The notes: generated from the letters alone by a model not told the origin. Positions 52,985 through 63,059 are shown, counted from the first letter of the stretch. The stretch: 64,000 nucleotides of DNA from Actinomyces sp. (GCF_030530635.1 NZ_JAUMUL010000002.1:11488-75487), one strand, 5' to 3'. Numbers and translations: made by a program.

Positions 52985-54640
52985 ATGTCCCCTATTTCCC
53001 TTTCCCGTCGTCAGGCTCTGGCTGGAGGAGCGATCGGCTCCGTCGCCGCGCTGTTAGCGCTGGCCGGCTGCTCAACCGACTCCGCCGATGCCTCCGGCCG
53101 TCTCCTCACGATCCCTCGTGAGGACATGGGTACCTTTACCCGTAACTTCAATCCCTTCTCCCCGAACAACGCCCCCATGACCGCACAGGCCGTCTATGAG
53201 CCGATGCTGATCTTCAACCCGGTCCGGGGCGACACCGTGCCCTGGCTCGCCGAGTCGTGGGAGACCGCCGAAGACGGCATGTCCATCACCTTCCATCTGC
53301 GCCAGGACGTCACCTGGTCCGATGGGAACCCTCTGATCGCCCAGGATGTGGTCACCACCTTCGACGTACAGCTCAAGACGCTCGGCGGCTACGACTACCT
53401 GGACACGGTCTCGGCCGGGGATGACCACACCGTCGTATTCAAGTTCTCCCGCCCGTACTCTGTGGCACTGTACGAACTCGGCCAGCAGCTTGTCACCCCC
53501 GATCATGTCTGGTCGAAGATCGCCGACCCCGCCAAGGACACCAACGAGAACCCGGTCGGCACCGGTCCGTTCACGGAGATAGCCAATTTCCAGGCCCAGT
53601 CCTACGATCTGATGCCCAACCCGAACTACTGGCAGAAGGAAAAGGTCAAGATCCCCGGCATCCGCATGCTCGCCTTCGCCGGCAATGACGGTGCCAACCT
53701 CGCCGCCGTCAACGGTGACGTCGACTGGGCGCCCCAGTACATGGCCGACATCCAGACGGCCTACGTGGACAAGGACCCCGAACACCGTCACTACTGGTTC
53801 CCCGGCATCGGTTCGACCATTCAGTGGACGCTGAACACCACCAAGGCGCCCTTCAACGACCCGGCATTCCGCAAGGCCGTGAGTCAGGCCGTCGATCGGG
53901 AGGCGGTGTGCCAGACGGGGATGAGCGGCTACGCCAGCCCCATAGACCCCACCGGAATGGGTGATGGATTCGCCGACTGGAAGGACCCGGAAAGCCTCGC
54001 CTCTCCGCTTTGCACATACGACGTGTCCGCCGCCGAGAAGGCACTTGATGCGGCCGGCTATGTGAAGGGCGCCGATGGCAGGCGCAGTAATCCGGACGGC
54101 AGTGAGCTCAGCTTCTCCATCTCCGTCGGCTCGACCTCCTCCGACTGGCTGAGCGTCGCGCAGATCATCGTGCAGAACCTCGCCGATGTCGGTATCACGG
54201 CCACGGTCGATTCCCCGGACTGGTCCGAGGTCACCTCCGTGCTGGAGAACGGCTCCTTCGACACCGCCGTGTGCTGGTCCTCCGTCGGCGCCACGCCCTA
54301 CACCTACTACCAGTCCGCCCTGTCTGAGGAGAAGGTGAGGCCGGTCGGCGAGCAGGCATTTGAGAACTACCACCGTTTCGGCGACGCCGAGGCCACCGCG
54401 CTGCTGGCCGAGTTCGCGGCGACCTTCGACGAGGCCGAGCAGAAGGAGATCTGCAAGCGGATCCAGGCGCGTTTCCTCGAGACCTGGCCCGTCATCCCAC
54501 TGTTCCCCGGGCCGGAATGGGGTGCCTACACCGATGTCAACTTCATCGGCTGGCCCACTGAGGATAACGACTACGCCTCCCTGGCCACCAGGTCGACGAC
54601 CACGGTACTGATCCTGACGAGCCTCGAACCGCGTGCCTGA
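52985..54640 (+). CDS. Opp/Dpp-type substrate-binding lipoprotein
   Basis: A 551-residue family 5 solute-binding protein. The signal peptide carries a twin-arginine (SRRQ) and a lipobox ending at Cys29 (LAGC). The mature part follows the peptide-binding-protein plan: FNPFSPNNAPM, WETAEDGMSITFHLRQDVTW with SDG, AFRKAVSQAVDR. Most members bind peptides, but some bind oligosaccharides; the operon partner GH32 points to a fructoside. It is lipid-anchored outside the membrane. Confidence 0.88.
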   Translation: MSPISLSRRQALAGGAIGSVAALLALAGCSTDSADASGRLLTIPREDMGTFTRNFNPFSPNNAPMTAQAVYEPMLIFNPVRGDTVPWLAESWETAEDGMSITFHLRQDVTWSDGNPLIAQDVVTTFDVQLKTLGGYDYLDTVSAGDDHTVVFKFSRPYSVALYELGQQLVTPDHVWSKIADPAKDTNENPVGTGPFTEIANFQAQSYDLMPNPNYWQKEKVKIPGIRMLAFAGNDGANLAAVNGDVDWAPQYMADIQTAYVDKDPEHRHYWFPGIGSTIQWTLNTTKAPFNDPAFRKAVSQAVDREAVCQTGMSGYASPIDPTGMGDGFADWKDPESLASPLCTYDVSAAEKALDAAGYVKGADGRRSNPDGSELSFSISVGSTSSDWLSVAQIIVQNLADVGITATVDSPDWSEVTSVLENGSFDTAVCWSSVGATPYTYYQSALSEEKVRPVGEQAFENYHRFGDAEATALLAEFAATFDEAEQKEICKRIQARFLETWPVIPLFPGPEWGAYTDVNFIGWPTEDNDYASLATRSTTTVLILTSLEPRA

Positions 54641-54691
54641 AGCGCAGCCGGTGGACTCGTACACGCGATGCTCGTGCAAGGAGACTGATTC

Positions 54692-55672
54692 ATGTCTTAC
54701 GTCTTGAAGCGGCTGGGGTTCTACCTGCTCGCCTTCTGGGCCTCCATCACCCTCAATTTCCTGCTGCCCCGACTGATGCCCGGGGATCCGGTGTCCCGCA
54801 TGTTCTCCAAGGGCGGCGCCAAACTCACCGAGGAACAGGCCCTCCAGCTCCAACAGCTGTTCGGGCTGGATGACCGCCCCATGTGGCAGCAGTACATCTC
54901 CTACATCAAGGCGATGCTCACCGGTGACATGGGAGTGTCCATATCGCGGTTCCCGACTCCGGTCTCCGAGGTCATCGGCAGTCAGATCGGATGGACCATC
55001 CTCCTGGGCGCCGTCTCCCTCATAATTGCCGTGCTGCTCGGCAATCTCCTGGGGATCATAGCCGCCTGGTACCGCGGAGGCATCGTCGACTCCGTCTTTC
55101 CGCCGCTCCTGGTGTTTCTGGGATCGTTCCCCTACTTCTGGCTGGCCATGGCGGGGCTGTACGTCTTCGGCACGGGCCTGGGCTGGTTCCCGTTGCGTCA
55201 CGCCTTCACCGCGGGCGTCGTCGCGGACTGGGGGAGCATCGCCTTCCTCGGGGATGTCGCCTACCACCTGGTGCTGCCGGCCACCACCATTGTCCTGGTG
55301 TCACTCGGCGGTTGGGCGCTGGGAATGCGCAACACGATGATCTCGACCAATTCCGAGGACTACATCATCATGGCCGAGGCGAAGGGGCTCAAACGCTCCC
55401 GCATCATGCTCCGGTACGCCGCCCGCAATGCAATGCTCCCCTCGGTGACCAGCTTCGGCATGTCCCTGGGATTCATTGTCGGCGGCTCCATGCTCACCGA
55501 GGCGGTCTTCGCCTATCCGGGCGTCGGATATCAGCTGCTCAGCGCCGTCAACGCGCTCGACTACCCGCTGATGCAGGGGATCTTCTTCACGATCACCGCG
55601 GCGGTTCTGGCCGCCAACTTCCTGGTTGACATTGTCTACGTCCGTCTCGACCCGCGCGTGCGGACCGCCTGA
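54692..55672 (+). CDS. Opp/Dpp-type permease B
   Basis: A 326-residue permease with six helices. The first (about 10-30) and the long cytoplasm-adjacent segment PGDPVSRMFSKGG are typical of DppB-type proteins, and the EAA loop reads AEAKGLKRSRIMLRYAARNA. It follows the binding-protein gene by about 50 bases and precedes the second permease by 13 bases. Confidence 0.92.
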   Translation: MSYVLKRLGFYLLAFWASITLNFLLPRLMPGDPVSRMFSKGGAKLTEEQALQLQQLFGLDDRPMWQQYISYIKAMLTGDMGVSISRFPTPVSEVIGSQIGWTILLGAVSLIIAVLLGNLLGIIAAWYRGGIVDSVFPPLLVFLGSFPYFWLAMAGLYVFGTGLGWFPLRHAFTAGVVADWGSIAFLGDVAYHLVLPATTIVLVSLGGWALGMRNTMISTNSEDYIIMAEAKGLKRSRIMLRYAARNAMLPSVTSFGMSLGFIVGGSMLTEAVFAYPGVGYQLLSAVNALDYPLMQGIFFTITAAVLAANFLVDIVYVRLDPRVRTA

Positions 55673-55685
55673 AAGGAGATCACTC

Positions 55686-56618
55686 ATGGGAAATCCGCTG
55701 GTAGCCATGCCTTCTGCACGCAGTCGGCGCCAGACCGGGCTTGTGCGCAGCCTTCTGAACTCCCGTAAGGCGCTGTTCGGGGTGGTCGTGCTACTCGTCT
55801 TCATCGCCCTGGCGCTGCTGGCGCCTGTTATCAGTCCTGGTGACCCGGCCCGGATCACCTCCTCCACGGCGGCGCCGCCCAGTGGCGCGCACTGGCTGGG
55901 CGTCACCCCGAAGGGGCAGGACGTGTTCGCGATGACCCTGTGGGGAGCGCGCTCGTCGTTGGCGGTAGGACTCAGCGTCGGCGTCGTCGCCACCTTCGTG
56001 GCGCTGCTGATCGGCCTGGCCTCGGCCTACTTCGGCCGAGCAGTGGACGGCATCCTCGCCGTCGTCACCAATGTGTTCCTGCTGCTCCCGGGGCTTCCGC
56101 TCCTGGTGGTCCTGGCCGGCTTCATGCCTCCGGGGCAGGGGACGATCATCATCGTCCTGGTGGTCACCGGCTGGGCGGGCGCCGCCCGGGTGATGCGTAG
56201 CCAGGCCATGTCGGTTAGGGGCAAGGACTTCGTGGCCGCCGCCCTGGTCACGGGTGAACGACCCCTGCGAATCATGTTCGGCGAAATCCTGCCCAACATG
56301 GCATCGATAGTGATGTCGACGATCCTCGGTTGCGTGAACGCCGCCATCGGCAGCCAGGCCGGACTGGAGTTCCTCGGTCTGGGTGACTCCTCGGTGGTCT
56401 CCTGGGGAACGAACCTCTACTGGGCATCTAACGACGGCGCCCTCATGACCGGTCGCTGGTGGACCTTCCTGCCGTCCGGTCTGTGCATCGCCCTGGTGGC
56501 GTTCGCACTGGCAATGATCAACTTCGGCGTGGACGAGGTCACCAACCCCCGCCTGCGCAAGCCCTCCAAGCGAGCCCGCAAGGCGCTGCGCGAGGGCGCG
56601 ACCGCGGTGGAGGTCTGA
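55686..56618 (+). CDS. Opp/Dpp-type permease C
   Basis: A 310-residue permease of the DppC type; ATG 55686 follows AAAGGAGA, so an upstream frame to 55626 is rejected. It has the N-terminal cytoplasmic tail, GVTPKGQDVFAMTLWGAR (the conserved DxxGRDxLSR-like region) and an EAA loop (RGKDFVAAALVTGERPLRIM). It pairs with the preceding permease to form the channel. Confidence 0.92.
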   Translation: MGNPLVAMPSARSRRQTGLVRSLLNSRKALFGVVVLLVFIALALLAPVISPGDPARITSSTAAPPSGAHWLGVTPKGQDVFAMTLWGARSSLAVGLSVGVVATFVALLIGLASAYFGRAVDGILAVVTNVFLLLPGLPLLVVLAGFMPPGQGTIIIVLVVTGWAGAARVMRSQAMSVRGKDFVAAALVTGERPLRIMFGEILPNMASIVMSTILGCVNAAIGSQAGLEFLGLGDSSVVSWGTNLYWASNDGALMTGRWWTFLPSGLCIALVAFALAMINFGVDEVTNPRLRKPSKRARKALREGATAVEV

Positions 56619-56619
56619 G

Positions 56620-57660
56620 ATGAGTGAAATAAAAGGCGCCTCGACGGACTCCAGGATGGCCCGCCGTCGGCACGGGGGCGAGAACCCGCTGCTGATCGTG
56701 GACGGCCTCAGAGTCGAGTACAGCGGTGAGGCCCGCTCCGTGATCGGAGCAGACCGGGTGAGCTTCACCATCGGCAGGGGAGAGGTCCTGGGGCTGGCCG
56801 GCGAGTCCGGCTGCGGGAAGTCCACCACCGCCAATGCGATCATGCGGCTGCTCAAGCCTCCCGCTGAGATCACCCATGGGACCATCACCTTCGACGGGCG
56901 TGACGTACTGGCCATGTCCGCCGAGGAGCTCCGACAGTTCCGGTGGCGTGAGGTGGCGATGGTATTCCAATCCGCGATGAATGCGCTCAACCCGGTGATG
57001 ACGGTTGGCGATCAGATCATTGACGTCCTGACCACCCATGAGCACATCTCCAAGCGGGAGGCACGGGACCGGGCCGCCGAACTACTGGGGGTCGTGGGCA
57101 TCCCGACGGATCGTCTCAGAAGCTACCCCCACCAGCTGTCCGGCGGTATGCGGCAGCGCGCGGTGATCGCCATCGGGCTTGCGCTCAATCCGTCGCTGCT
57201 CATCATGGACGAGCCGACTACCGCACTCGATGTGGTGGTCCAGCAGGAGATCATGGAGCAGGTGATTGAGCTCAAGGACCGCCTGGGATTCTCGATCCTG
57301 TTCATCACCCATGACATCTCCCTGATGGTTGATATATCGGACCGTATGGGAGTCATGTATGGCGGGCGTCTGGTGGAGATGGGGCCGTCGAAGGAGATCT
57401 TCTCCGATCCGCTCCACCCCTACACCCGCGCCCTCATGGGGGCCTTCCCTCCCATCAGCGGCCCGCGGGTGCGCCGCACCGGACTGTCCGATTCCCGCGA
57501 CGGCGCGGATCGTCCCTGGGCCCGTGCCATCGCGGACCTGGTGGAGGCCGCCCCCGGGCGGTGGATGGCACCGGTGCACGCAGAGCAGTCGCCGTCCGCC
57601 TCCCCCCGCCGTCGTGATGAGCCTTCGCAGACCGACCACGCCAACAAGGAATTGTCATGA
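56620..57660 (+). CDS. Opp/Dpp-type ATPase D
   Basis: A 346-residue ABC ATPase: Walker A GESGCGKST, signature QLSGGMRQRA, Walker B LIMDEPTTALD, and the C-terminal oligopeptide-type extension (HPYTRALMGAFPPI). It begins directly after the permease stop and overlaps the next ATPase by ATGA. Confidence 0.93.
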   Translation: MSEIKGASTDSRMARRRHGGENPLLIVDGLRVEYSGEARSVIGADRVSFTIGRGEVLGLAGESGCGKSTTANAIMRLLKPPAEITHGTITFDGRDVLAMSAEELRQFRWREVAMVFQSAMNALNPVMTVGDQIIDVLTTHEHISKREARDRAAELLGVVGIPTDRLRSYPHQLSGGMRQRAVIAIGLALNPSLLIMDEPTTALDVVVQQEIMEQVIELKDRLGFSILFITHDISLMVDISDRMGVMYGGRLVEMGPSKEIFSDPLHPYTRALMGAFPPISGPRVRRTGLSDSRDGADRPWARAIADLVEAAPGRWMAPVHAEQSPSASPRRRDEPSQTDHANKELS

Positions 57661-58715
57661 GTGAGCAGCTGATCGTCACCCCGCCCCTGGGAGAGCCCGT
57701 ATTGAGGATTGAGAATCTGCACAAGGACTTCTCCCAGGGGGGACTGCTGTCCCGAAAGGTCGTGCATGCCCTGTCAGGCGTCGACCTCACCCTGCATAAG
57801 GGAGAGATCCTCGCGCTGGTAGGCGAATCCGGATCGGGCAAGTCCACCATCGCCAGAATTGTCTCCCGTCTCGAAAAACCCACTTCGGGACGATTCCTGG
57901 TTGACGGCCAAGACATTCTCAAGCAGGAGCCGCACCGGGTGTCACGCGCCTACCGCGGTCGCGTCCAGATGGTGTTTCAGGATCCCTTCGGGTCACTCAA
58001 CCCCGTCCACACGATCGGGCATGTGCTGCGGCGTTCCCTCGCGCTGCACCGACCCGGGCAGCGGGGATCGGAACGTGAACGCGCCGCCGAGGACCTGATG
58101 GCGACCGTCGGCCTGGAGACGAACATGCTCGACTCCTATCCGCATCAACTCTCCGGCGGCCAACGCCAACGAGTCGCGATCGCACGGGCCCTGGCCTGTG
58201 ACCCGGAGATACTGCTGGCCGACGAGCCGACGTCCATGCTGGACGTATCGGTGCGCATCGGTATCCTCAATCTCATGCTCAAGCTCCGTGACGAACGGGG
58301 GCTCTCGATGCTTTACATCACGCACGACCTCGCCAGTGCCAGGTACGTCGCGGATACGACTGCAGTCCTGTTCGGCGGTGAGCTGGTGGAATCGGGGCCC
58401 TCCGTGGACATCATGGCCCAACCGGACCACCCCTACACGCGGCTGCTGCTTTCGGCGGTACCGGACCCCACTCGCCGCCTCGCGCTCAGCAAGGAGGAAC
58501 GTCAGGCCCTGCGGCGGCAGGTGCTCCACCCGGAGTCCTGCCCGCACGTCGGGGGCGCAGAGTCCTGCTCGGAAACGAAACCGGTGCGCCACCGCATCGG
58601 TCAGGATCACTGGGTCCGTTGCCACCGGTACGCCCCGCGGGGCGCTGCGGGAACGGCACTGACCACCGAAATGGGAAGCGGGACGCGTAGGACCGAGGAG
58701 GCTGCGGCACGGTGA
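57657..58715 (+). CDS. Opp/Dpp-type ATPase F
   Basis: A 352-residue ABC ATPase: Walker A GESGSGKST, signature QLSGGQRQRV, LLADEPTSMLD, then HPYTRLLLSAVPDP and a Cys-bearing C-terminal tail (ESCPHVGGAESCSE). These are features of OppF/DppF proteins, whose C-terminal Cys cluster can bind an iron-sulfur centre. Its stop overlaps the GH32 start (GTGA). Confidence 0.92.
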   Translation: MSEQLIVTPPLGEPVLRIENLHKDFSQGGLLSRKVVHALSGVDLTLHKGEILALVGESGSGKSTIARIVSRLEKPTSGRFLVDGQDILKQEPHRVSRAYRGRVQMVFQDPFGSLNPVHTIGHVLRRSLALHRPGQRGSERERAAEDLMATVGLETNMLDSYPHQLSGGQRQRVAIARALACDPEILLADEPTSMLDVSVRIGILNLMLKLRDERGLSMLYITHDLASARYVADTTAVLFGGELVESGPSVDIMAQPDHPYTRLLLSAVPDPTRRLALSKEERQALRRQVLHPESCPHVGGAESCSETKPVRHRIGQDHWVRCHRYAPRGAAGTALTTEMGSGTRRTEEAAAR

Positions 58716-60310
58716 ACTCCGTAGTACCGCCTGAATCATCCCCTGAGCCGGCGTCGGCAGACGGTGGACTGTTTCAGGATGAACTCCTCACGCGTGCGCA
58801 AGCGGACCCGCTCCTGCCCCGGTTCCATTTCACTCCTCCCGCGGGCTGGATGAATGACCCGAATGGGCTCCTTCACCGTGACGGGATCCACCACCTGTTC
58901 TACCAGTACAACCCGGTAGGTCCCACGCATCACCGGATTCACTGGGGGCATGCGGTCTCACGGGACCTGCTGACATGGACGGACCTGCCCATCGCCCTGG
59001 CGCCGGCGCAAGCGGGGCGGGGAGCCGATGCGGACGGGTGCTGGTCGGGGGTGGCGGTGGTCGATCGCGGTCTTCCCACCCTCGTGTACTCGGCCAATCG
59101 CGAGGGCCGTCAGGCGGCGGCTCTCGCGGTAGCCGCCGATGGCGCCGATCCATTCCTGGTCGGGTGGGACAAGTACCCGCACAATCCGGTAATCGCCGGC
59201 CCGCCCGATACCCCGGAGATCACCGGCTTCCGCGACCACTGCGTGTGGCAGGAGGCCGACGGGAGCTGGACCGGGCTGATGGGTGCGGGCACCGTCGAGC
59301 ATGGCGGCACCGTGTTGCGGTACACCTCCCCGGATCTGCGGCACTGGACCTATCGGGGGCCGATTCTCTCCGGTTCGGACTGGCAGTCAGGCCCCGAGGA
59401 ACCGTGGACCGCCACCATGTGGGAGTGCCCCGACCTCATTGCTCTGCAGGAGCCCATCCACGACGACCCTGGTGGGGCCGTGACCGGCTCGGCAACGCAT
59501 GCACTGATCTTCTCTGCGTGGAACCAGGGGCAACCTCTTGAGGCGTTGGCTTTCATAGGGCATTACTCTGGAGGCCGCTTCCATCCCACGGGTTTACGGC
59601 GCGTCGACTGGGGCGGACGCTTCTGCTACGCCCCCCAGAGCTACTTGGATGAGACCGGTCGCCGCATCCAGTTCGGCTGGATGCCCGAGGGGCGTGAGGA
59701 GCGCAGCGTCGCCCGTGCCGGCTGGTGCGGTGCAATGACCGTGCCGCGGCTGCTGTCGGCTGACGCGGACGGCGGACTCGCCGTCGAGCCGGTGCCGGAG
59801 CTCGCCCGGCTGCGGGAGCAGCATGAGGTGATCCCCGAGGGCGTCCTTGACGGTGGCCGGTGGGCGTCATCTACACGTGGTGGCGGGCTCGACATCGAGC
59901 TTGTGCTCGCTCTCGATCAGGAGGGTTGCGCGGAGGTCGTCCTCGATCACGACGGCGAAGAATCCGACCGGGGCGAACGGACAGTCATCCGTATGGCACG
60001 GGGTGCTGACGGTTGCGTGATAGAGGTGGATACCTCGCAGTCGTCTCATGAGCCGGGGGTTGACGCCGGGCTGAAGACGATGCCGGTACGCACCCGTGGT
60101 GACGAGAACGATCCGGTTCACCTGCGGGTGATCCTGGACCGTTCCACGCTAGAACTCTTCAGCGACCACCGGGCACTGTCCGCACGCATCTACCCGGCCT
60201 ATCCCGAGTCGACTCGCCTCGTGGTCACCGGTGAGCGGACCCGGATCTGCGCCGGTTCGGTGTGGACGATGCGGTCGACCCGGCAGGCGAACCGCCGTCG
60301 TCGGCCTTGA
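58712..60310 (+). CDS. Glycoside hydrolase family 32 beta-fructosidase
   Basis: A 532-residue GH32 enzyme from a GTG with GAGGAGG upstream. The catalytic nucleophile is Asp49 in WMNDPNG, and the acid/base is Glu238 in MWECPDL. The RDP motif reads FRDH (173-176), with His in place of the usual Pro. No signal peptide is seen, so it is cytoplasmic and hydrolyses sucrose or short fructooligosaccharides after uptake. It is translationally coupled to the transporter ATPase, which strongly implies that the transporter carries its substrate. Confidence 0.9.
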   Translation: MNSVVPPESSPEPASADGGLFQDELLTRAQADPLLPRFHFTPPAGWMNDPNGLLHRDGIHHLFYQYNPVGPTHHRIHWGHAVSRDLLTWTDLPIALAPAQAGRGADADGCWSGVAVVDRGLPTLVYSANREGRQAAALAVAADGADPFLVGWDKYPHNPVIAGPPDTPEITGFRDHCVWQEADGSWTGLMGAGTVEHGGTVLRYTSPDLRHWTYRGPILSGSDWQSGPEEPWTATMWECPDLIALQEPIHDDPGGAVTGSATHALIFSAWNQGQPLEALAFIGHYSGGRFHPTGLRRVDWGGRFCYAPQSYLDETGRRIQFGWMPEGREERSVARAGWCGAMTVPRLLSADADGGLAVEPVPELARLREQHEVIPEGVLDGGRWASSTRGGGLDIELVLALDQEGCAEVVLDHDGEESDRGERTVIRMARGADGCVIEVDTSQSSHEPGVDAGLKTMPVRTRGDENDPVHLRVILDRSTLELFSDHRALSARIYPAYPESTRLVVTGERTRICAGSVWTMRSTRQANRRRRP

Positions 60311-60345
60311 AGGTGAGTCAGGAGCAACCAGCTCGGCCGGCGGCC

Positions 60346-61101
60346 TCAGTCGTCGCGACTGCGGCCGCGCAGGCCGGCGCGCAGCACCTCCCGGTTCAGG
60401 GCGGCGATCGCCGTCAGCGGGATGCCGGCCGGGCACGCCGGTACGCACTCCCCGTACAGGGAGCAAGGACCGAAGATCTCATCGACCGTCTGCGCCATGC
60501 GGCGGGCCCGCCGGGAGCGCTGGTGGCGGCCCTGCGGCATGAGCGCAAGGTGCGCCAGCTTCGCACCGGCGAACAGCATGGCCGCGCCGTTGGGGCAGGC
60601 GGCCACACACGCCCCGCAGCCGATGCAGGCGGCGAAGTCGAGTGCCTGCTCTGCCTGCAGATAGGGCTGGGGCACGGAATCGGCGTCCGGGGCTGTTCCC
60701 GCGGCCACGTCCACCGTCCCGCCGGCGCGGATCAACTCGTCCAGCGCGGTGCGGTCCACCACCAGGTCGCGGATCACCGGGAAGGCTGCGGAACGCCACG
60801 GCTCTAGGCGGAAGCGGGTGACCCCGGGGAAGGCGCGCAGGTGTTGGCGGCAGGCGGGAGTGTTGTCCTGCGGCCCGTGGGGCTTGCCGTTGACCAGGAA
60901 TCCGCACATGCCGCACACGCCCTCGCGGCAGTCGGATTCGAAGACGACCGGCTCGCCGCCGTCCTCGATGATCTGATCGTTCAGGCGGTCCAGCAGTTCG
61001 AGCAGGCTCATCTCCGGCTCGGCGTCGTCCACGGCGTAGGACTCGAAGTGGCCGCGGGCGCGTGGACCGTCCTGCCGCCAGATCTCCAGTTCCACTCTCA
61101 T
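60346..61101 (-). CDS. sdhB: Succinate dehydrogenase/fumarate reductase iron-sulfur subunit
   Basis: A 251-residue subunit: [2Fe-2S] ligands in CREGVCGMCG plus a later Cys, then the ferredoxin-type clusters CIGCGACVAACP and CSLYGECVPACP for the [4Fe-4S] and [3Fe-4S] centres. It passes electrons between the flavin subunit and the quinone pool. It overlaps the flavoprotein gene by ATGA and is last in the minus-strand sdhCAB operon. Confidence 0.93.
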   Translation of the reverse strand: MRVELEIWRQDGPRARGHFESYAVDDAEPEMSLLELLDRLNDQIIEDGGEPVVFESDCREGVCGMCGFLVNGKPHGPQDNTPACRQHLRAFPGVTRFRLEPWRSAAFPVIRDLVVDRTALDELIRAGGTVDVAAGTAPDADSVPQPYLQAEQALDFAACIGCGACVAACPNGAAMLFAGAKLAHLALMPQGRHQRSRRARRMAQTVDEIFGPCSLYGECVPACPAGIPLTAIAALNREVLRAGLRGRSRDD

Positions 61102-63059
61102 CGGTAATCCCTCACCTGCATCGGTACCAGCGAGAAGCTCAACGGTTCACTGCGGCGCGTATGCCGACCGGAGGCGTCGGTCAGCCAGGCGGACACGGTG
61201 CACCAGTCGGCGTCGTCGCGCTTGGCCTCGCCCTCGGCGGTGGCGTACTCCTCTCGGAAGTGCGCCCCGGCGGACTCGCGCCGATCCAGCGCGTCCAGGA
61301 TCATCACCTCGGCCAGCTCCAGGAAGTCGGCCACTCGCAGCGCCCTCTCCAATTCCTGATTGAGTCGCTCCGGCCCGCCGACGATCCTCACATCCGCCCA
61401 GAACTCCTCGCGCAGCGCCCGTACCCGTTCCAGACCTTGGTGCAACCCCGCCTCCGAGCGGCTCACCCCGCAATCCGCGTACAGGATGTCCCCCAGGCGC
61501 CGGTGGAACCAGACGGGCCGGTGCGTGCCGCCCACCGCCAGCAGAGCCTCCACTCGGCTGCGGGCCTCGGCGAGGGTGGCGGTCACTTCCGGGGCGTCGT
61601 CGGCCAGTACGCCACTGCCCACGAGTCCCGCCAGGTAGTTCGGCACCGACAGCGGCAGTGTGAACCAGCCGTCCACGGAGGCGCTCAGCAGCGAATTCGC
61701 CCCCAGCCGGTTGGCGCCGTGGTAGTTGTTGGAGGCCTCTCCGCCCACGAACAGCCCCGGAATGGTGGACATCTGGTCGAAGTCCACCCACAGTCCGCCC
61801 ATGGTGAAGTGGGCGCCCGGGGCGATGCGCATGGGCACCTCGTAGGGGTCTTCGCCGGTGGCGTCCAGGTACATGTCGAACAGGTTGCCGTAGCGGGCGG
61901 CGATCACCGGTTTGCCCAGGCGCTGCAGGGCGTCGCGGAAGTCCAGGTAGACGGAGTTGTGCAGCGGCCCGACGCCGCGCCCGGACTCGATCTGCTCCCG
62001 GGCGTTGCGGGAGGCGACGTCGCGGGGGGTGAGGTTGCCGAAGGCCGGGTACTTGCGCTCCAGGTAGTAGTCCCGCTCCTCCTCGGGAATGTCATTCGGG
62101 GGGCGGTCGTCCCCGGGCCGCTTGGGCACCCAGATGCGCCCGTCGTTGCGCAGCGACTCGCTCATCAGCGTGGTCTTGGACTGCCAGTGGGAGGAGACCG
62201 GCAACGCGGTGGGATGGAACTGCACCATACAGGCGGAGGCGAAGGCAGCGCCGCGGCGGTGTGCCCGCCAGGTGGCCGAGGCGTTGGAGGCCATGGCCAG
62301 GGTGGAGTAGTGGAAGACGCTGCCGTAGCCGCCGGTGGCCAGGATGACGGCGTGCGCCGTCCAGGCTCGGATCTGGCCGGTGAGCAGGTCGCGGGTGACG
62401 ATGCCCTGGGCGCGCCCGTCGGCGACGATCAGGTCCAGCATCTCGGTGCGGGAGTGCATGTGCACGCTTCCGGCGTCGATCTGCTCCTGCAGCGCCTGGG
62501 CGCAGGCGACTTCCAACTGCTGGCCGGTCTGCCCGCGTGTGTAGTAGGTGCGGGAGACCTGCACGCCGCCGAAGGAGCGGGTGGCCAACTGGCCGCCGTA
62601 CTCGCGGGCGAAGGGGGCGCCGATGGCGTACATGTGGTCGATCACCCGCACCGATTCGATCCCCAGACGCACCACATCGGCCTCCCGGCCCCGGTAGTCG
62701 CCGCCCTTGACGGAGTCCTTGACGAAACGGTGCAGGGAGTCGCCGTCGACCTTGCGGGCGCGGGCGGCGTTTATGCCGCCCTGTGCGGCAACCGAGTGCG
62801 CGCGGCGGGGCAGATCGTGCAGGCTGAAGCATTCCACCCGGTAGCCGAGCCGGCCCAGGGTGGCGGCGGCCCCGCTGCCGGCAAGACCGGTGCCGACGAC
62901 GATCACGGTCAGGCGCCGCCGGTTGGCGGGGTTGACCAGCCGGTATTCGTCGCGCCGACGCGCCCAGGCCTCCTCGGGTGGACAGTCGGGCAGGTGCGGG
63001 TCCAGGTCGGGGCCGACGTCGTACAGGTCGTCGACCGGGGGCGGGGGTAGGGGGCTCAT
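61098..63059 (-). CDS. sdhA: Succinate dehydrogenase/fumarate reductase flavoprotein
   Basis: A 653-residue flavoprotein; ATG 63059 overlaps the sdhC stop. The FAD site is VVGTGLAGSGAA (56-61 core), the covalent flavin His is His88 in RRAHSVAAQGG, the catalytic region contains QFHPTALP, and GGEASNNYHGANRLGANSLL closes the fold. It interconverts succinate and fumarate. The operon order C-A-B and single cytochrome subunit are typical of actinobacterial type B enzymes. Confidence 0.93.
   Translation of the reverse strand: MSPLPPPPVDDLYDVGPDLDPHLPDCPPEEAWARRRDEYRLVNPANRRRLTVIVVGTGLAGSGAAATLGRLGYRVECFSLHDLPRRAHSVAAQGGINAARARKVDGDSLHRFVKDSVKGGDYRGREADVVRLGIESVRVIDHMYAIGAPFAREYGGQLATRSFGGVQVSRTYYTRGQTGQQLEVACAQALQEQIDAGSVHMHSRTEMLDLIVADGRAQGIVTRDLLTGQIRAWTAHAVILATGGYGSVFHYSTLAMASNASATWRAHRRGAAFASACMVQFHPTALPVSSHWQSKTTLMSESLRNDGRIWVPKRPGDDRPPNDIPEEERDYYLERKYPAFGNLTPRDVASRNAREQIESGRGVGPLHNSVYLDFRDALQRLGKPVIAARYGNLFDMYLDATGEDPYEVPMRIAPGAHFTMGGLWVDFDQMSTIPGLFVGGEASNNYHGANRLGANSLLSASVDGWFTLPLSVPNYLAGLVGSGVLADDAPEVTATLAEARSRVEALLAVGGTHRPVWFHRRLGDILYADCGVSRSEAGLHQGLERVRALREEFWADVRIVGGPERLNQELERALRVADFLELAEVMILDALDRRESAGAHFREEYATAEGEAKRDDADWCTVSAWLTDASGRHTRRSEPLSFSLVPMQVRDYR

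Noticed and set aside
53072..55267. 731-residue open frame on the minus strand
   Set aside because: It overlaps the substrate-binding protein and permease genes entirely, with no recognisable domain; a GC artefact.
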